Part shown: positions 26,873 to 35,295 of the stretch, in pieces
Layout of the letters: every line of letters begins with the position of its first letter
Position numbering within the stretch: position 1 is the first letter of the stretch
Assembly: GCF_005925345.1 (NCBI RefSeq)
Contig: NZ_SSHJ01000005.1
Location: 62,001-126,000 of the forward strand
Source of the DNA: Pedobacter ureilyticus
Lineage (GTDB): Bacteria > Bacteroidota > Bacteroidia > Sphingobacteriales > Sphingobacteriaceae
DNA: 64,000 nucleotides
Reading direction: 5' to 3'
Program-made: the position numbers and the translations under genes
Notes under the pieces: generated by a model
Database searches by the model: none
What the model was told of the DNA's origin: nothing
Seen by the model: the letters and a program-made list of their open reading frames with translations, nothing else

Positions 26873-27835
26873 ATGCTCGACCCCACGCTCCAAAAATACG
26901 CCAAAGCCTTTTCACGCCTCAAACGAGGTGGCACCAAATACGGTGCAGCACCGCATAAACCTATCTTGCTACTAACCCTCATCGAGCTCATCGAAAAAGG
27001 TACCGTAACCGATAACCGAGTGTTTGTAGATGCCCAACTGGTAGGCACTTTTAAAGAAAATTGGCTCTTGTTGGTAAGCACTGCCCATCAAGAAGATTTT
27101 ACCCAGCCTTTCTATTACCTGCAAAACGAAAGGGCAGAAGGCCATGGCTACTGGTTTTTACAGCCTCTGCCTGGCTGCCAAATCAATGCCCATATCAAAT
27201 CGGTGACTGTGTTGGCCAGCGTTTGTGAATATGGCTACCTCGCTACAGATTTATGGCTCTTGCTAAATGATACTGTTAGCCGTACCTACCTTAAACAAGT
27301 ACTGCTAGATACCTATTTTGCAGCAACCAAAAATAACCTTCTCAATGCCAAGCAGCAAGGAAAAGGCTATTTGAACGACCAAACTTCCTATCTGCTCGAA
27401 GAACCCGAAGCAAAATACAAACACATTAGCAAATACACAGAAGAGGATGTTTTCGTACGCAATGGCCTGTTTAAACGCTTAGTGCCCAAACTTTACCAGC
27501 AGCAGTGTAGCTTTACAGGTATGAGCTTAAGTAGCATGTACAAGCATAGTTTTATAGATGCCTGCCACATTGTACCTTTTAGCCGTACCCAAAACGATAG
27601 CGTTACCAACGGCATTGCGCTTTGCCCCAACATGCACCGTGCTTTTGATCGTGGCCTGCTTAGTATCGATGAGAACTACCGCATCTTAGTTTCCAAACAT
27701 TTAACGGAAGATCAAAAACATCCTTATGCGCTTAGTGCATTAAAGGGACGACCAATCCTATTGCCGCAACAACAAAACCATTACCCAGCGCATGAAGCTT
27801 TGGCTTGGCATAGGAGAGAAGTGTTTAAACGGTAA
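26873..27835 (+). CDS. HNH endonuclease with N-terminal sulphur-binding-like domain
   Basis: 320 residues. The C-terminal HNH motif is clear: H232 in DACHIVPFSRTQNDS, N in that segment (about 241), and H255 in CPNMHRAFDRGLLSID. The N-terminal AAPHKPILLLTLIELIEKG (about 25-43) is the signature seen in restriction endonucleases that recognise phosphorothioate-modified DNA (SBD-HNH, ScoMcrA/SprMcrA-like). The gene may therefore encode a modification-dependent (type IV) restriction enzyme. No dnd or ssp modification genes lie in the window, consistent with a role against modified foreign DNA. Monocistronic; start ATG at 26873 immediately precedes the conserved head. Assignment of the N-terminal domain is from memory of the family. 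Confidence 0.82.
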   Translation: MLDPTLQKYAKAFSRLKRGGTKYGAAPHKPILLLTLIELIEKGTVTDNRVFVDAQLVGTFKENWLLLVSTAHQEDFTQPFYYLQNERAEGHGYWFLQPLPGCQINAHIKSVTVLASVCEYGYLATDLWLLLNDTVSRTYLKQVLLDTYFAATKNNLLNAKQQGKGYLNDQTSYLLEEPEAKYKHISKYTEEDVFVRNGLFKRLVPKLYQQQCSFTGMSLSSMYKHSFIDACHIVPFSRTQNDSVTNGIALCPNMHRAFDRGLLSIDENYRILVSKHLTEDQKHPYALSALKGRPILLPQQQNHYPAHEALAWHRREVFKR

Positions 27836-27889
27836 ATACATTTATAACACTTTGATACTAGTAGTATCTATTAAAAAGTGAATAGATTT

Positions 27890-28414
27890 TTAGTCTTTGT
27901 AGTATAATTGTGAGAACATGCCAGTAAGTTTTCCGCTTAGTTCTTCAACATCTTTTTTCTTATTCAACATCACATACGAACTATTGCGTTCTTGATCCCC
28001 GTGGGCAAAAGTTTCAGTTCCGAAGTGGTTTTCCATCGCATGTTTATAAATTCTCCACCGTTGAGTATTGTCTATTTTCTCTTCAGTTCTTGTGATCGGG
28101 TCATAAGTGTTAGCGCCTATAAATCCGAAGGAGCATAGTGGGTTTGCTCTCCATACTTCGTACATTATCTTAACACAGGTGCCAACTATTTTTCTGCATT
28201 TGTGCTCGTTGGTCATGATCTGGAATTTTTTCGGATGAGATTTATGTTGAGTGCAAAAGTACTGCACAATATAGATATCATGTTCGTAATGCTCCAGTTC
28301 AACAATGTAACGATAATTGTCGCTTCTAAAACCGAATTTCTTTATTCCCAGAATGTGTGGATGTAATGACTTTGTATAGCCTAAACAATAAAAGTTATAA
28401 TGGCTTTCAAACAC
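27890..28414 (-). CDS. Hypothetical protein, translationally coupled second gene
   Basis: 174 residues from a GTG at 28414 that overlaps the stop of the preceding 58-codon gene (TAGTG), so translation is probably coupled. It has no signal peptide; composition is rich in aromatic residues and lysine, with NYRYIVELEHYEHDIYIVQYF in the first third and a charged tail. No domain recognised. It lies at the left edge of the AT-rich accessory region and may be part of a two-gene module of unknown role. Confidence 0.65.
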   Translation of the reverse strand: MFESHYNFYCLGYTKSLHPHILGIKKFGFRSDNYRYIVELEHYEHDIYIVQYFCTQHKSHPKKFQIMTNEHKCRKIVGTCVKIMYEVWRANPLCSFGFIGANTYDPITRTEEKIDNTQRWRIYKHAMENHFGTETFAHGDQERNSSYVMLNKKKDVEELSGKLTGMFSQLYYKD

Positions 28415-28590
28415 TAAGGAACAAGATATTTATAGCCGCGAACTTGACTATTTTTAACCTCTTCGTCTTTTCTCAATACTATTTTCAAATCAACCCTAAA
28501 GCTAGGTTTTTGAACTCTTATGCAATAACCAGCTTGTCTAATGGAAGTATCAGGTTTATATGTACTCAATTTAAATCCAATTTTTGACAT
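28414..28590 (-). CDS. Small hypothetical protein, first of a coupled pair
   Basis: 58 residues from ATG at 28590 (MSKIGFKLSTYKPDTSIRQA start), ending VRGYKYLVP. Its stop codon overlaps the GTG start of the next gene by one base. The arrangement and basic, soluble composition suggest a small partner (antitoxin-like or regulatory) of the 174-residue product, but no family is recognised. Confidence 0.5.
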   Translation of the reverse strand: MSKIGFKLSTYKPDTSIRQAGYCIRVQKPSFRVDLKIVLRKDEEVKNSQVRGYKYLVP

Positions 28591-28693
28591 CTTTTTATGT
28601 ATAATTTTAAAGGCTGTTTTATTCTTTTAAAAGGTCGGCAAAGGTATAAATATTTTTATAATTCTTTGTTGCAACAGCCTTATTAACAACTAA

Positions 28694-28864
28694 ATTATAC
28701 TTTTATTTCGATATAAACAAGTAGCCGAAGCTGTTCATAATGCTAATGTTAAACATGGTGGTGATGTTGATGCTAAAGATGTTAATGCATTAAGAAATGG
28801 ACAAGGAAGTGCTTTTGCTTCGCTAGGTTGGGTTTTTACAGGTGCTGCTATGTCGCGGCATTAA
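28694..28864 (+). pseudogene. C-terminal gene fragment without start
   Basis: Open frame ending RYKQVAEAVHNANVKHGG, DVDAKDVNALRNGQGS and AFASLGWVFTGAAMSRH. The ordered, low-repeat composition looks like real protein, but upstream there is an in-frame TAA (28691-28693) and no ATG. It is probably the tail of a gene removed by a recombination event at the island edge. It is the only coding-like signal in the 28591-29037 gap. Confidence 0.35.
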
Positions 28865-29037
28865 AATTTAAACAACGTAATTTAAGCGCAATTTTATTTG
28901 CAAATAAAATTTTCAAAATAAATTAAAATATTTTTTAATTGTTACATAAAGTAGACAGTCAACGAGCATTAAAACAGGTTTTTAACCAACTTCATAAATC
29001 AAAAACATTTATGTTACATTAAGAAAATCAATGATTT

Positions 29038-30078
29038 CTATTCAGCCTGGGAACTGGCCGTCCCAATTATACATGCGGCAATTCGCTTGTCAATTTCATC
29101 GCCAAGCATACACCGCTCTAACATTTCGGAAAGATGGTCTATATCAAGAATTATCTCTTTGTGATTGGATTTCAAGTTATTTAAATTTAAGATAGTTCTT
29201 TTCCTTCGTAAGTTTTCTCTTTTTGTTTTAAGATAAGGTTGTAATACCTGTATCCACTCTTCAGCTAATCTTTCGAAGTCAAATGCTTCGTTCGATTTTC
29301 CTGTCACCGCATTCAACACTTCTTTGTAAGCACTTTTTTCATAAATGTTCATACTCTTGTTTTTGAGCTTCATTTGAAGTATATGTTCGGCAACTTCTAA
29401 AGCTCGTTTCTTTTTAGGAGGTAATAGATCTCTTTCCTTGGTCTGAAAGAACTTAATATAATGCTCCAAACTTTTCTGATCCCATTCTAAAGTAGTGGCT
29501 TTTCCTTTAATGTTATCTCTCAATTGCTGGCACACATCAGGGTAATCAGTATGGATTTCGTCCAAAGCATCAATAAAATACCACCGTGGACTTCTATTGT
29601 GATCTCCTCTAATTGCAATAAAGCACCAATTCCTCTCGCACTCAATAAAACTCACTTTTGTTTTAACTTCTGACGATACATTCGTAAACTGCTCATATAA
29701 ATCTTCATCAATAATGGCATCATCTCCCTCTTTTAGATTAACAATCACCTGAAAACTATCATGTATGCCAGTCCATGATTCATCTTTATCAACAAACTCC
29801 TTAAACTCACGTATCATTTCTTCAGTACTTCCAGTTTGTTTGAATCTTCTACCTTTCAGCGCTTCAGGTAACTCGAAATTTGATCCATATATCTGCTCTA
29901 CCAGATCGTTTGTTTCAAATAACCTTTCATCAGTTTTCATGGCGTACTCTTCCGAATCTACTGCCCAATAAATATCTATGGATTTATGCATGCTGTCCAT
30001 ACGGTCAGCTCTGCCAATACGCTGTTCTACAATACGTAATACACTAGGTGTATCTAAAAGAAATACACATGATGCTGA
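29038..30078 (-). pseudogene. C-terminal part of a PLD-SNF2-type helicase (internal deletion)
   Basis: The frame opens at about 30078 and reads SASCVFLLDTPSVLRIVEQR then IGRADRMDSMHK: helicase motifs V-VI of SNF2-type ATPases (LDTPSVLRIVEQRIGRxDRMDS). It continues 320 residues from the ATG at 30000 as a charged, helical C-terminal domain with KKKRALEVAEHILQ. The N-terminal part (PLD nuclease) lies directly upstream at 30044-30727 in another frame, and the whole helicase core (motifs I-IV) is missing. Full-length homologues would need several hundred residues between the two parts, so this is an internal deletion with frameshift and the ATPase must be dead. Confidence 0.8.
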
Positions 30079-30727
30079 TTAAATTTTTAAGTAAGTCAAT
30101 TATTTTGTCATTATATGGGTTAGATTCTTCGTAATAACTCTCAGCAATAAGCTTAATATCTTTATATTGATTTCGCTCTTGATGGTTCTCATCACTATTT
30201 TTAACTCGAATGTTAGCTTCTTCCTGAGTGTTTAAGCCGTTGCGACTAAAATTGGAAGACCCTAAAATAGCGTAATGGTCTCCAACGTATATTTTGGCAT
30301 GAAGCTTATCTCTAAACCTAAACTCTATTAAGCCTTTATTTATCTTTTCTATGAGGTGCATTACCGCTCCCCCTTGCATAATAGAAAGCCCAGTTTTTAG
30401 CCAATAATCTTTTATCTCTTTATCTAGTCCTAACCTTTGATATCTTTTTCTGCCTTTAATATTTGGCTCAAAGCCTATCAAGATTTTCACAATTTTGTTA
30501 TTGCTAAAATCTTTACTGCCAAATAGATCAATAAGATTTGATAGGGAGGTAAACCCGGTAACAATTATATATTCAGTGCTCGCCTCTATATCTGGGTAAA
30601 CAACACTCTCTACTGTTTTAGATCGTGATTTAATATTCAATGGAAATAGGTGTTGATCTGGCCATTTGGGGCTGTCAAAATCGATAAAGGTCTGTATAGG
30701 TTTGTGAGTTTTATCGTCAGAATCCAT
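30044..30727 (-). pseudogene. N-terminal PLD-domain part of a defence-type helicase (truncated)
   Basis: A phospholipase D-like nuclease domain: FRDKLHAKIYVGDHYAILGS and GSSNFSRNG carry the HxK(x)4D...GS(S)N signature. The frame runs on for 60 residues past the domain and ends KNLISIMCISFRYT at a junction, where it runs into the helicase remnant in a different frame (29038-30078). PLD plus SNF2/DEAD helicase fusions are frequent in prokaryotic defence islands. If translated, this would be a 227-residue PLD protein without a motor. Confidence 0.8.
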
Positions 30728-30859
30728 ATTGAGCTTATTATTAGATGATTAAATCTAATAAAAAACTTTAAATATAATATTTACAAAATCTTAAACTAAA
30801 GACTATTTTTGTTAAAATATTCAGTTAAAAATATCAATTCAATTTATACAATAACGCTC

Positions 30860-32254
30860 ATGAACTGGGAAAAACTACTCAATAATAATAGACTTAGACA
30901 ATCTAACAGAAAAAATCCCGAAGATGCTAGAAATGACTTTGAAAGTGATTTTGGACGAATTATCTTTAGTCCAGCATTAAGAAGAATGCATGATAAAACC
31001 CAAGTTTTCCCGCTAACTACTGATGACAACATTCATTCTAGATTAACACATTCTATGGAAGTAATGTCTGTGGGGTATTCACTGGGGGTGCAACTTTGTG
31101 AAAACGAAGAGTTCCGTACTAGGATAGGTAGAGATAAATATGATTTGTTTCGTGAAATTCCGATGATCGTAAAAAATATTTGTCTAATTCATGATATTGG
31201 AAATCCACCATTTGGCCATTTTGGTGAAACGGTAATACAAAACTATTTTAAAGACTTCTTTTCCAAATGTAGTTTTCCAGATAAAAAGCAAAAAAATAGC
31301 CAAAAGCTGGACCTTAATGAAGAACAGAGGTTTGAATTTTTGAATTTCGATGGTAATGCTCAGGGTCTTAGAGTTTTGACGAAACTACAAATTCTAAACG
31401 ATGCATTTGGATTAAACTTAACTTTTGCAACACTTGCTGCGTACATTAAGTATCCTAATTACGAAAAAATAAATGATAAAATAATTGAACAACATAAAAT
31501 AGGAATTTTCTATTCGGAAAGGGAATACTTCGAAAAAATTATAAGCGAGTGTGAGCTGAAGGTGGGTGATAGAGTTATTCGGCACCCACTATGTTATTTA
31601 ATGGAAGCCGCAGACTCTATTTGTTACCTCACGATGGATATGGAAGATGGTTATAACATGGGGTTGTATGATTTGAACTATCTTTATAATAAACTTAAGG
31701 ATATTCCATCAATTAAGGAAAAGATAGAAAAGATCTATCAAGACCCTGAAAACTATTATAAAAATGATATTACAAAGGTTGTAAATTTTAGAATTCAAAT
31801 AATACAACAATTAGTAGTTCTAGCTGTGAAGAATTTTGAAGTAAATCTTTCACTTATCGAAACAGGAGGTTACAATAAAGAACTAATTGAGGATGATGAA
31901 ACAAATAAACTAGCTGAGATATTAAGGTCTGTTTGTAAGGAGAAAATCTTTACATATAGAGATATTAATTCGCTAGAAATTACTGGCCATTCTGTAATTG
32001 GGGGCCTACTTGATTATTACATCAAGTTCGTTTTTCATACAGATAAAAAATATCGTAAAAGGGCGTCGGCTTTAATTTCAAATAGTATATTAAATGCAGC
32101 ATTCGAAGAAAATAATTTAATTGGCAATGACGCTAAAATCGACAATCTGAGTGACTACTACAAGTTAAAAATAATTGTTGATTTTGTTTCGGGAATGACA
32201 GACCAATATGCTTTAAATCATTATCAAAAAATAAGTGGCCAGAAAATCAATTAA
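30860..32254 (+). CDS. HD-domain dGTPase (deoxyguanosinetriphosphate triphosphohydrolase-like)
   Basis: The likely start is the ATG at 30860 (MNWEKLLNNNRLRQ), giving 464 residues; the longer frame from 30809 adds 17 atypical ones. Motifs: FSPALRRMHDKTQVFPL (substrate-binding), H64 in RLTHSMEV, H111-D112 in CLIHDIGNPPFGHFGE and the later D in MEAADSICY (about 255), completing the HD site. This is the dGTPase (Dgt) family, which cleaves dGTP to deoxyguanosine and tripolyphosphate; similar enzymes are known antiphage effectors that drain dNTPs. Its 3' end overlaps the nucleotidyltransferase gene by 20 bp, so the two are coupled. It is AT-rich like its neighbours, indicating island acquisition. 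Confidence 0.88.
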   Translation: MNWEKLLNNNRLRQSNRKNPEDARNDFESDFGRIIFSPALRRMHDKTQVFPLTTDDNIHSRLTHSMEVMSVGYSLGVQLCENEEFRTRIGRDKYDLFREIPMIVKNICLIHDIGNPPFGHFGETVIQNYFKDFFSKCSFPDKKQKNSQKLDLNEEQRFEFLNFDGNAQGLRVLTKLQILNDAFGLNLTFATLAAYIKYPNYEKINDKIIEQHKIGIFYSEREYFEKIISECELKVGDRVIRHPLCYLMEAADSICYLTMDMEDGYNMGLYDLNYLYNKLKDIPSIKEKIEKIYQDPENYYKNDITKVVNFRIQIIQQLVVLAVKNFEVNLSLIETGGYNKELIEDDETNKLAEILRSVCKEKIFTYRDINSLEITGHSVIGGLLDYYIKFVFHTDKKYRKRASALISNSILNAAFEENNLIGNDAKIDNLSDYYKLKIIVDFVSGMTDQYALNHYQKISGQKIN

Positions 32255-32960
32255 AGAATTAAAAAATAACACCACCCCTTTATTATTCCTAGACTTTTTA
32301 AAAAAGCAGTTAGGCGATGAAGCTTATATACTTTTAGAAAGGTTGAGTTACGTTTCTAATGTTTTGATTTTTAGTGGAATAATACGTAATTATTTTATTA
32401 ATTATTTTGGAAAAGTACGAGATTTTGATTTGGTAGTTGACTGCGACTATAATACTTTAGAGGAAATTCTTCGCTATTATCCTTTCAGAAAGAATAGTTT
32501 TGGAGGATACAAAGTAGATGTTAAAGGATTAAACGTTGACATATGGAATATAACAACTACTTGGGCTTTCGTGAATAAAAAGCTCGATGCTAAGCTTTTT
32601 CTAAAAGAGAGTTTACCTCAAACAACTTTTTTTAACTTTTCAGCTATAGTTTTTGATTTTAATGCAAAAAAATTTCTGTGGGAGAGCGATTTTGAAGAAT
32701 TTTTATCAAAGGGAGCGATTGACTTAGTTTTGGAAGACAATCCATTACCTCAACTTTGTATTGTAAATACCATTTATTATAAACATAAATATCATTTGGA
32801 AGTTAGTAAACGACTGGAGTCATATTGTTTAGCAAATTTTACAAAATATTCTGAGAAAGATTTTAAAGACATTCAGCTTAAACATTTTGGAGAGTTAAAA
32901 TTTAGTTATGATTATTTAAAGGAATATATGCATATTTTCAACAAGGATACAGATAAGTAA
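32235..32960 (+). CDS. Poly(A) polymerase/CCA-type nucleotidyltransferase head-like protein
   Basis: 241 residues from a GTG at 32235 that sits inside the dGTPase gene (20-bp overlap). The catalytic head has FSGIIRNYFINYFGKVRDFD and DLVVD (about 46-69), a G(G/S)xxR...RDxD pattern of the pol-beta/poly(A) polymerase class, with D63 and D65 as metal ligands. After the head the protein lacks a clear RNA-binding tail. It could add nucleotides to RNA or to another protein or nucleotide. The overlap with a dGTPase gene is not an arrangement I know to be described and suggests the two act together, perhaps one as regulator of the other. Confidence 0.75.
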   Translation: MARKSIKELKNNTTPLLFLDFLKKQLGDEAYILLERLSYVSNVLIFSGIIRNYFINYFGKVRDFDLVVDCDYNTLEEILRYYPFRKNSFGGYKVDVKGLNVDIWNITTTWAFVNKKLDAKLFLKESLPQTTFFNFSAIVFDFNAKKFLWESDFEEFLSKGAIDLVLEDNPLPQLCIVNTIYYKHKYHLEVSKRLESYCLANFTKYSEKDFKDIQLKHFGELKFSYDYLKEYMHIFNKDTDK

Positions 32961-32992
32961 AAGCAAAAAATTAAATAACCAATGACAAATGA

Positions 32993-33145
32993 ATGAGAAA
33001 AAAATCTGAAATCTGGTCATTAACTGATTTCGAGGTTTTTTCAAGAAAATATTTCACAAGAACCTATCTTATACTTTTGATGTTCTATCTTTTTTATATA
33101 ATTATTAATCTAAAACTGTTTCATCAATTAAATGAACGCAATTAA
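32993..33145 (+). CDS. Possible 50-residue single-TM protein
   Basis: ATG at 32993 (MRKKSEIWSLTDF start) follows the nucleotidyltransferase stop by 32 bp on the same strand. After a charged head there is one hydrophobic segment (YLILLMFYLFYIIINL, residues about 25-40) and a short hydrophilic tail. It may be a third member of the dGTPase operon with a membrane role. Its last 41 bp overlap the convergent phosphoribosyltransferase remnant, so it could also be chance. No family recognised. Confidence 0.35.
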   Translation: MRKKSEIWSLTDFEVFSRKYFTRTYLILLMFYLFYIIINLKLFHQLNERN

Positions 33146-33586
33146 GGTCATCCCGGAAAATTAGGCACTCTGTTCGATAATCTTCTCTGTATGGACATTT
33201 TTCGACTTTTATATGCTTAACTGCATAAAATTCAATATTGTTGATGTCATAATCTTTGTTTTTATCTTTTGGCTTTTAAATTTGGTTATAGTTGAGGATG
33301 TTACTGTCAATCTTTCTTTGTCCGGTATAGAAAAGTGAAACTACGCATATCTGCGTGGTGTTTTTGAAAAATTCATCCATGTGTTCATGAACGAACTTTC
33401 TGATCGTTCTCCCGTCATTAACTATGTCCGTAATAATCAAAACTTTTTTATACTTTTTATTCTGGTTGTCTTGGTTAAATACATCTTCAAAACGGATAAT
33501 TTTTTTCTCTTTATAGGAGTAAGCAGAGTAAGATTGTGTGCTTTTGGCCTAAAATGTTTTTGCTTAATATCTTCGTTTGTGGCCAT
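33105..33586 (-). pseudogene. Broken phosphoribosyltransferase-like gene
   Basis: Starts as MATNEDIKQKHF at 33586, loses frame within about 20 codons, then in a second frame encodes YSYKEKKIIRFEDVFN and the PRPP-binding motif KKVLIITDIVNDGRTIRKFV, followed by CVVSLFYTGQRK, an in-frame TAA near 33275, and further matching sequence (NNIEFYAVKHIKVEKCPY) to about 33105. The motif VLIITDIVNDGRT is the signature loop of type I phosphoribosyltransferases. One frameshift and one stop show it is dead. It lies between two AT-rich operons. Confidence 0.75.
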
Positions 33587-33664
33587 AATTGTATTAATCT
33601 AAATAAAATGATTGCTGAAAATATGATTTAAATGTTAAACAAAATGTTTGCAAAAAAAATAAGT

Positions 33665-34141
33665 TTATAAACCCAATTCTTTTTTGTTTTTATCATAGTC
33701 AATAATCATCATGCCTAGAACATCGTCATAATTTATTTTAGTATTAGGATGTCCCATATCTTTTCTTAGCGCAATAAGTATATCTACAAAATCCTTTAAA
33801 CCTTCCGTGGGAGTTTTGGTGCCAGAGCCAGCGGTTCTTTTCCAATAACTAAATTGTTTTAATGCACCGTCTGATCCGTAAATAGTTAGCTCTTTAACAA
33901 TCTCTATCATTTTAGCCTCAATGTCGGACTGATTAGATTTTTTTGTTGAGATTGTATCTTCAAATACTCCAAAAAAGAGGTTTATGATCTTTGTATAAAC
34001 TTGATATTTTTTGTCGGATAATTGGTTTTGTATACTTATTCTTTTTTCTTTTTCTCGTTGATATAACCAAGAAACATAAGCAATCAAACCAGTGAATACA
34101 ATGGGTAATGTAGTAGTAAGTATCGTTTTGAATAAATCCAT
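33665..34141 (-). CDS. Hypothetical single-TM protein, last gene of the XRE/Cas2-fold operon
   Basis: 158 residues. One N-terminal membrane segment (about 5-25, KTILTTTLPIVFTGLIAYVS), then a charged region (WLYQREKEKRISIQNQLSDK) and a soluble helical domain. The topology matches the 163-residue operon member at 35296-35787, but sequence similarity is not obvious. Thirty bases separate it from the next gene upstream. No known family; presumably membrane-tethered in the cytoplasm-facing orientation. Confidence 0.65.
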   Translation of the reverse strand: MDLFKTILTTTLPIVFTGLIAYVSWLYQREKEKRISIQNQLSDKKYQVYTKIINLFFGVFEDTISTKKSNQSDIEAKMIEIVKELTIYGSDGALKQFSYWKRTAGSGTKTPTEGLKDFVDILIALRKDMGHPNTKINYDDVLGMMIIDYDKNKKELGL

Positions 34142-34171
34142 ACTGTTATACTTTGTACGAGGAGCAAGTAT

Positions 34172-34564
34172 TTAATTATTTGGAGAGCTGCTAATTAATA
34201 GTCTTTTACAATCTATCGAAAATTTTTGATAAGCTACAGCAGTAGCAATTTCATTAATATAGTTTTTAACTTTTAAAGCATCTGTGGCAAGAATTTTTAC
34301 ATCTATATGCGAATCTAGTGAAATTGCAAATTCTTCAGCAGTATTAATAAAATAGCTTTTGACCAAATCTTTAGTAGTTTCATCCCATCGCTCCTTTATT
34401 ATGCTATTGTCACTAAGCCAAGTCTTCAATGCTGAGATTAAATTTATAAATGCTCTATTGTCGATAGTTGGCTCTACGTTAAGGTTGATGTTGTAATCTT
34501 TTTCAAACCTAGTGGCAATCACGCTATATATATAATCAACTTTTTTTTCTAATTCTTTTTTCAT
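34172..34564 (-). CDS. Hypothetical helical protein
   Basis: 130 residues, mostly helical, no signal or TM; starts MKKELEKKVDYIYSVIATRF and contains TKDLVKSYFINTAEEFAISL. Eighteen bp downstream of the 118-residue gene and 30 bp upstream of the TM gene in the same run. No family recognised. AT-rich composition like its neighbours. Confidence 0.6.
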   Translation of the reverse strand: MKKELEKKVDYIYSVIATRFEKDYNINLNVEPTIDNRAFINLISALKTWLSDNSIIKERWDETTKDLVKSYFINTAEEFAISLDSHIDVKILATDALKVKNYINEIATAVAYQKFSIDCKRLLISSSPNN

Positions 34565-34582
34565 GGTTTTATTTTCAATATT

Positions 34583-34939
34583 TTATATTTCTACTATTTC
34601 AACACGGTAGTAGCTACCCATTTTCGATTGTTTATTATTTTCGATTACTAGAGTTTTTGCATCTGAATTAAAACTAAATTTATTATAGCCAGTTTGAAAT
34701 TCTGTATAATAGGTTTCCGCTTTTAACCACCCTCTCTCTATCATGGTCAGTTTTGCCGAAGGGTGATTATTTAAAGAAATATAAATTTGAGTTTCAATAA
34801 TTTCCGTACGGTCTCCCAAAATATAAGTTATACGAACGTTTGCCATAGTTATTTGTCTATTATTTATAGCCAAATCATTTTTGATCTGTCTCGTAAAATT
34901 AAATAAGGCCTGAAAATTTGGCGAGTGAATATCTTCCAT
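34583..34939 (-). CDS. Hypothetical protein
   Basis: 118 residues with an N-terminal helix (NFQALFNFTRQIKNDLA) and a beta-rich remainder (ANVRITYILGDRTEII, QIYISLNNHPSAKLTMI). Soluble, no catalytic motif visible. Separated by 84 bp from the 61-residue gene upstream, so an internal promoter is possible. No family recognised. Confidence 0.6.
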   Translation of the reverse strand: MEDIHSPNFQALFNFTRQIKNDLAINNRQITMANVRITYILGDRTEIIETQIYISLNNHPSAKLTMIERGWLKAETYYTEFQTGYNKFSFNSDAKTLVIENNKQSKMGSYYRVEIVEI

Positions 34940-35023
34940 TAAAATTAGTTAATATTTCTTCTTAAAGTCGTTTCTCAAAACATAACGTTTTCCGAAACCG
35001 TTTTATAGAGCTAGTTTAGCTCC

Positions 35024-35209
35024 TTATTTATATAAGAAAATTAAATAATTAACAAAACTATCTGCTGAGGTGCTTTCAATTTTGCCAATAGACCAACCTT
35101 CTTCCATTAGTTTCTGTAACTCTGGGACTTCATCTATAAATTGTGAAGGCTTAACGCTATTCGTTTTACCACCAATAGTAACTGAAAATGTAAATACTTT
35201 GTGTTTCAT
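35024..35209 (-). CDS. Small hypothetical protein
   Basis: 61 residues: a beta-strand opening (MKHKVFTFSVTIGGKTN) and an ELQKLMEEGWSIGKIESTSA stretch typical of DUF4177-like or similarly small beta-alpha domains, though a match is not certain. It lies between the membrane/winged-helix gene (86 bp) and the 118-residue gene (84 bp) in the same run. Function unknown. Confidence 0.55.
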   Translation of the reverse strand: MKHKVFTFSVTIGGKTNSVKPSQFIDEVPELQKLMEEGWSIGKIESTSADSFVNYLIFLYK

Positions 35210-35295
35210 TTTATTGCTTTTAAATCGTAGTTGATATATTGCTTCAATCGTTAGATAATTAGGCTTTATACTCTAATTTTTATCGCTTGATAATT

